Source: Pseudofrankia coriaricola
GTDB taxonomy: Bacteria > Actinomycetota > Actinomycetes > Frankiales > Frankiaceae
Direction of reading: 5' to 3'
Length of the DNA: 64,000 bases
Assembly (NCBI RefSeq): GCF_001854805.1
Contig: NZ_MBLO01000213.1
Location: 1 to 64,000 of the forward strand
Part shown: positions 57,550-64,000 of the stretch, piece by piece
How the letters are laid out: every line of letters starts with the position of its first letter
Numbering within the stretch: position 1 is the first letter of the stretch
Made by a program: the position numbers and the translations under genes
The notes under the pieces: generated by a model
Seen by the model: the letters and a program-made list of their open reading frames with translations, nothing else
Told to the model about the DNA's origin: nothing
Database searches by the model: none

Positions 57550-58491
57550 TCAGCCCGACAGGGTCGGCGAGACGCGGAACGCGCGGGTGGCCTCCGCGCG
57601 GGCCGCCAGCGCGGAGTCGGGCGGGTAGCGCACCTCGACGAGCGTGAGCCCGTGCGCGGGGAGGACGGTGACGCCCGGGTCGCGCACGGCCCTGGCCAGC
57701 ACGTGGGACACCCAGACGGGTGGGTGCCGCCCCTCACCGACGGCGACCAGGGCCCCGACGAGGGCCCGGACCATCGAGTGGCAGAAGGCGTCCGCCTCGA
57801 CGTCGGCGATCACGACCCCGTCCGCGGCGCGGCGCACGTCCAGGCGCAGCAGGGTCCGGATGGTCGTCGCCCCCTCTCGCCGGCGGCAGAACGCGGCGAA
57901 GTCATGCTCGCCGAGCAGCACCAGGGCGGCCCGCCGCATCCCGTCGGCATCCAGCGGGCGCGGCCAGGCCAGCGTGTCGTGCCGGCGGAGCGGGTCGGCC
58001 CCGTAGGACGCATCGCTGATCCGGTAGGCATAGCGCCTGGACAAGGCCGAGAACCGGGCGTCGAACCCGCGTGGCGCCGGCGCCAGCCCCGTGATCCGGA
58101 CCGCGCGGTCGAGCACCCCGTTGAGCCGGCGGGCAAGACCGCCGAGCGGGACCTCCGCGGGGATGTCGACGTGTGCCACCTGCCCGACGGCGTGCACCCC
58201 GGCGTCCGTCCGACCCGCGACGGTGAGCCGCACGGCGGGCAGCCGGGCCACCCGCATCAGGGCGTCCTCCACCTCACCCTGCAAGGTCCGCTGTCCCGGC
58301 TGGCGTGCCCACCCAGCGAAGAGCGTCCCGTCGTAGGCGATGTCAATCCGCAGCCGCTGGAGGCCGTCCGCACTGAGACTCGTCAAGGCGGCTCGTATCT
58401 CCTTGCTTCCCGCGCTTCCCGCGGCTGTCCGAATGATCCGCGTATCTATTGGCGCGCAGGACTCTGTGGACTTGGTGCCCGCATTGATCAC
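57550..58491 (-). CDS. truA: tRNA pseudouridine(38-40) synthase
   Basis: A 313-residue TruA. The core begins RLRIDIAYDGTLFAGWARQPGQRT; the catalytic Asp is in AGRTDAGVHA; FDARFSALSRRYAYRI and HDFAAFCRR follow. The GTG at 58491 leaves a 45-residue unconserved N-terminus, so a later start is possible. It follows rplQ in the usual rpoA-rplQ-truA order but is separated from it by terminator-like hairpins. Confidence 0.93.
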   Translation of the reverse strand: MINAGTKSTESCAPIDTRIIRTAAGSAGSKEIRAALTSLSADGLQRLRIDIAYDGTLFAGWARQPGQRTLQGEVEDALMRVARLPAVRLTVAGRTDAGVHAVGQVAHVDIPAEVPLGGLARRLNGVLDRAVRITGLAPAPRGFDARFSALSRRYAYRISDASYGADPLRRHDTLAWPRPLDADGMRRAALVLLGEHDFAAFCRRREGATTIRTLLRLDVRRAADGVVIADVEADAFCHSMVRALVGALVAVGEGRHPPVWVSHVLARAVRDPGVTVLPAHGLTLVEVRYPPDSALAARAEATRAFRVSPTLSG

Positions 58492-58650
58492 AAACAGCTC
58501 GCCGGGACCTGGGAGGTGCTCATGGTCGCACCTTCGGCCGCTCTCTGTCAGCCGGGACCGCGTCCGCCAGCACTACCCGCACCCGGTGCCTACCCAGGGC
58601 CCCGCCTACCGGTCAGCGGGCACCGACGCGGGACGGGCGCGAAACGGCGA

Positions 58651-58759
58651 GAGCCCGTCTCCCTCGCGGGTGACGGGCTCCCAGAGCCGTCAAGGTTGGC
58701 CCCAGACGGGCTGCCCTGGTGCCAGGCCGTCCGCCAAGGACCCTGGCGGGCGGCCTGGC
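58651..58759 (-). terminator. Two hairpins after rplQ
   Basis: GCCAGGCCGTCCGCCA with TGGCGGGCGGCCTGGC (58721-58759; one wobble pair, 7-base loop) and GAGCCCGTC with GACGGGCTC (58651-58680). They are 18 and about 97 bases past the rplQ stop and probably end the ribosomal transcript. Confidence 0.75.
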
Positions 58760-58776
58760 CGAGACGGCGGTCGCGC

Positions 58777-59391
58777 TCAGGCGTCCTTGGCGTCGCCCTC
58801 GGCCGTGTCCTCGGTCGTCTCTACCGTGGCGGGAGCCTCGGTCACCTCGGACTCGGCGGTCGTGGCTTCCGCGGTCTTGGCCTCCTCGGCCTCGACCGCG
58901 ACGGCCGCCGCGGTCGGCGATTCCTTCGCCAGGTCGGCCGCGGCCTCGGCGGTCGCGCCCGTCGGCGCCTTGCGGTCGGCGAACTGGGTGCCGCGGGCAC
59001 GCTCGGCCTCGGCGACGGCCGACTGACCGACGGTCAGCGCCTCGACGAGCTCGATGCGGGCCAGCTGGGCGTTGTCACCCTTGCGGAAACCAACCTTGGT
59101 GATGCGGGTGTAGCCACCGTTGCGGTTCTCGTAGCGCGGGCCGATCTCGGTGAACAGCTCGTGCACGACCGACTTGTCCCGGATGACTTGCATCACGTGC
59201 CGGCGAGCGTGCAGGTCGCCGCGCTTCGCGAAGGTGATCAGCCGCTCGGCGTATGGGCGTAGCCGCTTCGCCTTCGTCTCGGTCGTGGTGATCGCGCCGT
59301 GCTCGAACAGCGCGGTGGCCAGGTTCGCGAGCATCAACCGCTGGTGCGCCGGGCTACCACCGAGCCGAGCGCCCTTTGTCGGAGTGGGCAT
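58777..59391 (-). CDS. rplQ: 50S ribosomal protein L17 with acidic C-terminal extension
   Basis: 204 residues. The L17 core (1-120) has [25 protein letters not shown] (quoted in part), [16 protein letters not shown] and [17 protein letters not shown]. An Ala/Glu-rich tail of about 80 residues follows, as in several actinobacteria. Separated from rpoA by a 495-base spacer holding a family-3 repeat, unusually long for this gene pair. Confidence 0.96.
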   Translation of the reverse strand: MPTPTKGARLGGSPAHQRLMLANLATALFEHGAITTTETKAKRLRPYAERLITFAKRGDLHARRHVMQVIRDKSVVHELFTEIGPRYENRNGGYTRITKVGFRKGDNAQLARIELVEALTVGQSAVAEAERARGTQFADRKAPTGATAEAAADLAKESPTAAAVAVEAEEAKTAEATTAESEVTEAPATVETTEDTAEGDAKDA

Positions 59392-59709
59392 CGAGTTCCC
59401 TCGTTCCTTTCACGGTGCTGAGCACCCTCGAAAGACCTCCCGATGCGAGCCGGAAACCCGATCTCGCATCGTTCGGCCACGACCGGGACGGACATTCCAC
59501 GGCCACCGGCTGTCTCCCGACGAACCGGCGACATCGGTCTGCCTGAGGCGAACGCACCGCCTCAGACGGACCGGGTCGGTCTGGTGTCCCGGCGCCCCGG
59601 TCGGCTCCGGAACACCATCCGACGTGGATCCCTGCGAACAGGTCTAGCTGGTGAAGCAGTTCTTGCTGCTTGCTGGTGGAGCTGGTCTTACTGGTGAAGC
59701 TGTACCCAA

Positions 59710-59885
59710 GGTCTTCGCGTAGTCAGGTGTGCCAGGACGCCGCGAGCGAAGCGACGCGGCGTCACTGGCACACCTGACGGAGCGAAGACCCGTTCGTGGC
59801 GGAGGACACGGGCCGGAGGTCCCGACCGGAGCGCTAGCGGAGGTCGGGGCCGGAGGCCCGTGCCCGGACGCCACGAACAAAGAGT
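59710..59885. repeat. Family-3 nested hairpin element between rpoA and rplQ
   Basis: First fold: GGTCTTCGC (59710-59718) with GCGAAGACC (59782-59790), enclosing GTCAGGTGTGCCAG/CTGGCACACCTGAC (59722-59778) and ACGCCGCG/CGCGGCGT around the loop AGCGAAGCGA. Second fold: GTTCGTGGCG/CGCCACGAAC (59792/59878), CACGGGCC/GGCCCGTG (59807/59862) and GGTCCCGACC/GGTCGGGGCC. Purine internal loops GAGGA and GGAG separate these stems. The remaining spacer 59392-59700 shows nothing clear. Confidence 0.8.
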
Positions 59886-59886
59886 T

Positions 59887-60939
59887 TCAGTACTGCTCGG
59901 TCTCGACGTACTCGGTGCCGTCCTCGTCCTGGCCCGCGGAGAACGGCGGGTTGTAGGTGTCGGTGCCGTAGGTGTCAACCGCCTGCCGCGGGTCGAACCC
60001 GGGCGGGGAGTCCTTCAGCTGCAGGCCCATGGCCCCCAGCTTGGTCTTCACCTCGTCGATCGACTTCTGGCCGAAGTTGCGGATGTCGAGCAGGTCCGCC
60101 TCGCTGCGTGAGACCAGCTCGCCGATCGTGTGGATGCCCTCGCGCTTGAGGCAGTTGTAGGAGCGGACGGTCAGGTCCATCTCCTCGATCGGCAGGGCGA
60201 GATCGGCGGCCAGCTGCGCGTCCTGCGCGGACGGGCCGATGTCGACGCCCTCCGCCTCGGCGTTGAGCTCCTGGGCCAGCCCGAACAGGCCGACCAGGGT
60301 CTTGCCGGCGCTCGCCATCGCGTCCCGCGGCGAGATCGACTGCTTGGTCTCGACGTCGACGATCAGCTTGTCGAAGTCGGTCCGCTGCTCGACACGGGTC
60401 GCCTCGACCTTGTAGGTGACCTTGAGCACCGGCGAGTAGATCGAGTCGATCGGGATGCGGCCGATCTCCTGGCCGGGCTGCTTGTTCTGCGCCGCGCTGA
60501 CGTAGCCACGGCCGCGCTCGACGGTCAGCTCGATCTCGAGCTTGCCCTTGTCGTTGATGGTCGCCAGGTGCAGGTCGGGGTTGTGCACCTCGACACCCGC
60601 CGGCGGCGCGATGTCCGCCGCGGTGACCTCACCGGGGCCCTGCTTGCGCAGGTACATCACCGTCGGCTCGTCGTTGTCCGAGCTGACGACCAGTTCCTTG
60701 AGGTTCAGGATCAGGTCGGTGACGTCTTCCTTGACTCCGGGAACCGTCGAGAACTCGTGCAGCACGCCGTCGATCCGGATGCTCGTCACCGCCGCGCCCG
60801 GAATGGACGACAGCAGGGTGCGACGCAGCGAGTTGCCGAGGGTGTAGCCGAAGCCAGGCTCCAGCGGCTCGATCACGAACCGGGACCGGAACTCGGCGAT
60901 CGGCTCCTCAGCCAGAGTGGGACGCTGAGCGATCAGCAT
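59887..60939 (-). CDS. rpoA: RNA polymerase subunit alpha
   Basis: 350 residues. The N-terminal assembly domain has [30 protein letters not shown] (part of it conserved in all RpoA). The C-terminal domain (about 250-315) contains [22 protein letters not shown] for activator and UP-element contact. The tail is acidic. RBS GGAAGGAAG precedes the ATG. Confidence 0.98.
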   Translation of the reverse strand: MLIAQRPTLAEEPIAEFRSRFVIEPLEPGFGYTLGNSLRRTLLSSIPGAAVTSIRIDGVLHEFSTVPGVKEDVTDLILNLKELVVSSDNDEPTVMYLRKQGPGEVTAADIAPPAGVEVHNPDLHLATINDKGKLEIELTVERGRGYVSAAQNKQPGQEIGRIPIDSIYSPVLKVTYKVEATRVEQRTDFDKLIVDVETKQSISPRDAMASAGKTLVGLFGLAQELNAEAEGVDIGPSAQDAQLAADLALPIEEMDLTVRSYNCLKREGIHTIGELVSRSEADLLDIRNFGQKSIDEVKTKLGAMGLQLKDSPPGFDPRQAVDTYGTDTYNPPFSAGQDEDGTEYVETEQY

Positions 60940-61294
60940 GTGCTACTTCCTTCCAACCACGACGCCCGCCATATGACGCCGTGCAAGTGCTCCCCTCGGA
61001 GCCGTCCAGCGGCTCCGAAGGAGCGGCAGCGGGGTACGGCCTCTGTCCGCCCGCCCCACCGTCTCGCGCGTCGCGGCCATACCACGACGCGCCGCCTTCC
61101 ATTGTGCTCCTGCCCCGACCCGCCAACCGGGCCGACCCGGAACACAGCCATGGCCGCCGGGTCCCCCCGACGGCCGATGACCACTCAAACCAAGCTTTCA
61201 CCACAACCAGGGAGCCCGGGCCATGCCCACCAACCTGGTACGGCGTGGCCCCGGGGCGCCCCGGCCGAAGCTAACGGCCCCAGGCTCCCCGGCA

Positions 61295-61437
61295 GCCACC
61301 GCCAACGCGACCAAGCTCCCAACCCCCGACCAGCACGGGCCCCGGACATACCCAGGAACCCGGAACCACGCTGGGGAGGGCGCTCAGCGCCCGACGGCAA
61401 TCGGCGACCGGGCGCTCCGCGCCCGTTGAGCCGATGC
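61295..61437 (-). repeat. Interspersed repeat family 1, copy H
   Basis: It starts a few bases after the rpsD stop on the minus strand: CGGGCGCGGAGCGCCCG hairpin, then GGGCGC-TGA-GCGCCC (plus 61378-61392), CCAGCGTGGTTCCGGGTTCC and a diverged distal part. It lies in the 499-base rpsD-rpoA spacer (60940-61438). Confidence 0.78.
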
Positions 61438-61438
61438 C

Positions 61439-62065
61439 TTACTTGGAGTAGAGCTCGACGATCAGCTGCTCCTGGACCTGGGTGTCGATGGCGGCCCGAG
61501 CCGGCAGCGAGTGAATCAGGATCCGCATCTGGCTGGAGATCACCTCGAGCCAGCCGGGAACGGTCCGCTGACCGGCGGTCTCCCGCGCGATGATGAACGG
61601 GGTGAGCTCCCGCGCCTTCGGCGCGATCTCGACGATGTCGCTCTCGCTGACCCGATAGCTGGGGATGTCCACCTTGTGGCCGTTCACCTGCACGTGTCCG
61701 TGCCGCACCGCCTGGCGGGCAGCGTCCCGGGACGGGGCGAACCCCGCGCGGTAGATCACGTTGTCCAGCCGCGACTCGAGGATCTTCAGCAGCTCGTCAC
61801 CGGTCTTGCCGGTGCGGCGGTTCGCCTCGTCGTAGTAGCCGCGGAACTGCTTCTCCAGGATGCCGTAGATCCGCGCGCACTTCTGCTTCTCGCGCTTCTG
61901 GAGCAGGTACTCGGAGTCCTTGGTGCGCCCACGGCCGTGCTCACCCGGCGGGTAGGGCCGGATCTCGATCGGGCACTTCGGCGACTCACACTTGCTGCCC
62001 TTGAGGAACAGCTTGGTCTTCTCGCGACGGCAACGCTTGCAGTCCGGGCCGACGTAACGGGCCAT
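61439..62065 (-). CDS. rpsD: 30S ribosomal protein S4
   Basis: 208 residues. Four Cys near the N-terminus (CKRC at 9-12, CESPKC at 26-31) form the zinc-binding C-plus form. An S4 RNA-binding domain follows (RLDNVIYRAGFAPSRDAARQAV, HGHVQVNGHKVDIPSYRV). S4 can autoregulate the alpha operon. It follows rpsK by 38 bases. Confidence 0.98.
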   Translation of the reverse strand: MARYVGPDCKRCRREKTKLFLKGSKCESPKCPIEIRPYPPGEHGRGRTKDSEYLLQKREKQKCARIYGILEKQFRGYYDEANRRTGKTGDELLKILESRLDNVIYRAGFAPSRDAARQAVRHGHVQVNGHKVDIPSYRVSESDIVEIAPKARELTPFIIARETAGQRTVPGWLEVISSQMRILIHSLPARAAIDTQVQEQLIVELYSK

Positions 62066-62103
62066 TCGTCCTTCTTCTCTCTGTCTCGTCCGGCTCGGAC
62101 TGG

Positions 62104-62514
62104 TCAGACCCGGCGCCGCTTCGGCGGGCGGCAGCCGTTGTGCGGAGTGGGGGTGACGTCCTGGATCGTGCCGACCTCGAGGCCCGCCGCCTGCAGCGAC
62201 CGGATCGCGGTCTCCCGGCCGGAGCCTGGGCCCTTCACGAACACGTCCACCTTGCGCATGCCGTGCTCCTGCGCCTTGCGCGCCGCGTTCTCGGCGGCCA
62301 TCTGCGCGGCGTACGGCGTCGACTTACGGGAGCCCTTGAAGCCGACATGGCCGGCGGAAGCCCAGGAGATCACGTTCCCGGTGGGGTCCGTGATCGAGAC
62401 GATCGTGTTGTTGAACGTGCTCTTGATGTGGGCGTGCCCATGAGCGACGTTCTTCTTTTCCTTGCGGCGTACCTTCTTGACGCCGGCGCCGCCGGCGCGA
62501 GTCTTGGGAGGCAT
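62104..62514 (-). CDS. rpsK: 30S ribosomal protein S11
   Basis: 136 residues. [39 protein letters not shown], and the closing [22 protein letters not shown] are diagnostic. It lies downstream of rpsM after a 168-base spacer. Confidence 0.98.
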   Translation of the reverse strand: MPPKTRAGGAGVKKVRRKEKKNVAHGHAHIKSTFNNTIVSITDPTGNVISWASAGHVGFKGSRKSTPYAAQMAAENAARKAQEHGMRKVDVFVKGPGSGRETAIRSLQAAGLEVGTIQDVTPTPHNGCRPPKRRRV

Positions 62515-62682
62515 GTGCTGTCGTGGTCTCCGTCTGCGAGGTCGTCGGTCGGCCCGGATGAGCGCCGCCCTGGCCCGGCCAGGGTCCTGAGGTGTCCCGC
62601 GGGGTCAGAACGAGCCGCCGTGAAGCCGACCAGAAGCCGGCGAGAAGGCGGCCCGCCCCGGTTGGGGCGGCGCGACCGGTGA

Positions 62683-63063
<381 letters not shown>

Positions 63064-63340
63064 GAAGGTGGTTCCTTCCTGCTTCGGAGGTATCTGGGCG
63101 TCGCCTCCCCCATCGGCTCTGTGACCGACTAGGCCCCGGCCTCCGACCGGGGGTTGCGACGCGGGCTGCCGGCCGCGCGTTCCGCGCGAACGGCCCCACC
63201 GCGCCCTGACGACGCTTCTACTCGATGAGCCTTCTCAGAAGATCTCACCAAGGGCAAGGACGAGCTTACTCCCCACCCGACCGGCTCTCCCGCACCGTGC
63301 CACGCAGGCTCCGGTCATCCACCCAGCGGACAGGTGTGAC

Positions 63341-63454
63341 TCAGCCCTGGCGCTGCTTGTGGCGAAGATTGTCGCAGATGACCATCACGCGCCCGTGACG
63401 GCGAATGACCTTGCACTTGTCACAGATCTTCTTGACGCTCGGCTTAACCTTCAC
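63341..63454 (-). CDS. rpmJ: 50S ribosomal protein L36
   Basis: 37 residues, Zn-ribbon C-plus type: CDKCK and the later VICDN..H give the four ligands. The GTG at 63454 has GGGAGGTAG upstream. The open frame continues upstream but the extra residues are not L36. Its leader and first codons are partly duplicated 233 bases upstream. Confidence 0.96.
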   Translation of the reverse strand: MKVKPSVKKICDKCKVIRRHGRVMVICDNLRHKQRQG

Positions 63455-63645
63455 GGCTGCCGCTACCTCCCGCGCGCAGCCGCGGGCCGCGCATAGGTGA
63501 CGATGTGGAACGTTGCGCCCGCCTGATCGAGCGGAACTCGACCTCGGGGGCCCGGGACCAGGGGGTACCCACCGATCCGCGCCAGCGGACCTGTGGTGAG
63601 GTGCCTCCTGAAACACTTGTGCGGCCTGGCAAAGCTGACCACCGG

Positions 63646-63687
63646 TCAGCGACCAAGCGTACTCGCCTCGCGGCTCGGCTTGACCAT
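63646..63687 (-). pseudogene. Degenerate duplicate of the rpmJ leader and first codons
   Basis: On the minus strand GCGGGAGGTAGCGGC then GCGATGGTCAAGCCGAGC parallels the true rpmJ start (GCGGGAGGTAGCGGC, GTGAAGGTTAAGCCGAGC). The copy has its own RBS and ATG but stops after 13 codons ([13 protein letters not shown]). It is a remnant of a local duplication in the 322-base infA-rpmJ spacer. Confidence 0.65.
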
Positions 63688-63776
63688 CGCCGCCGCCGCT
63701 ACCTCCCGCGTGCGGCAGCGGGCCGCGCGCGAGCGGGAAACGCACCCGCTCGGAGGGAGGATGCCTCCGATGCGGC

Positions 63777-63998
63777 CTACTTGTAGCGGTAGACGATGCG
63801 TCCGCGGGACAGGTCGTAGGGCGACAGTTCGACCACCACCCGGTCCTCCGGAAGAATCCGGATGTAGTGCTGGCGCATCTTGCCGCTGATATGGGCGAGA
63901 ACGCGGTGCCCGTTCTGGAGCTCCACCCTGAACATCGCGTTCGGAAGCGGCTCCACTACCCGGCCCTCGATCTCGATGGCCCCGTCCTTCTTCGGCAT
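63777..63998 (-). CDS. infA: Translation initiation factor IF-1
   Basis: A 73-residue S1/OB-fold protein: [40 protein letters not shown] and [22 protein letters not shown]. It binds the ribosomal A site. The ATG lies two bases from the window edge. Order infA-rpmJ-rpsM-rpsK-rpsD-rpoA-rplQ is the classical alpha-operon arrangement. Confidence 0.98.
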   Translation of the reverse strand: MPKKDGAIEIEGRVVEPLPNAMFRVELQNGHRVLAHISGKMRQHYIRILPEDRVVVELSPYDLSRGRIVYRYK

Positions 63999-64000
63999 GT

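Overview
The window is a GC-rich (roughly 70% or more) actinobacterial chromosome segment. Gene order matches the conserved actinobacterial core: groES-groEL1-whiB-DUF5319-guaB-guaB3, then guaA, nnr, tsaD-rimI-tsaB-tsaE, glmS-glmM-rpsI-rplM-truA-rplQ-rpoA-rpsD-rpsK-rpsM-rpmJ-infA. A four-gene conservon (cvnABCD), a WhiD/WhiB3-type regulator, frequent GTG/TTG starts and many Pro/Gly-rich membrane proteins suggest a large-genome, Frankia-like soil or plant-associated actinomycete. No tRNA, rRNA, CRISPR, phage or transposase gene was recognised.

Layout. 0-3 kb: fused biotin-dependent carboxyltransferase and a lipase. 3.3-5.6 kb: CIRCE-controlled groES and groEL with a His-rich tail. 6-11 kb: whiB, DUF5319 gene, guaB, guaB3. 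11-18.4 kb: two proteins sharing an N-terminal HGR..SDDG..WD motif and a Tat/lipoprotein-type solute-binding protein. 18.6-23.9 kb: conservon on the minus strand. 24.4-31.7 kb: guaA, a threonine-dehydratase-like enzyme behind a candidate attenuator, a PcrA/UvrD helicase and an AlkD-like protein. 31.9-41.9 kb: NAD(P)HX repair and tRNA t6A genes bracketed by two paralogous single-pass membrane proteins. 42-49.4 kb: a minus-strand cassette of Lrp/AsnC regulator, aminotransferase, MurF-alanine racemase fusion and tandem D-Ala-D-Ala ligase. 50-64 kb: SWIM-domain protein, amino-sugar genes and a ribosomal/RNA polymerase block.

How the genes work together. guaB, guaB3 and guaA relate to GMP synthesis. 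tsaB, tsaD and tsaE make the t6A tRNA modification, and rimI shares their transcript. glmS and glmM make glucosamine-1-phosphate for cell-wall precursors. The 42-49 kb cassette could encode a whole D-alanine branch: transamination to alanine, racemisation, D-Ala-D-Ala ligation, and addition to UDP-MurNAc-tripeptide.

The most unusual signal is outside ordinary genes. At least three interspersed repeat families are present. Family 1 usually starts right after stop codons and carries a hairpin with a compensatory base change. Family 2 is a palindromic element that also lies in frame inside three unrelated coding sequences, read in three different ways. Family 3 is a set of nested hairpins with conserved purine-rich internal loops and variable stems; one copy also lies inside the helicase gene. 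Starts were chosen by ribosome-binding sites and family length where possible; several remain uncertain and are marked.
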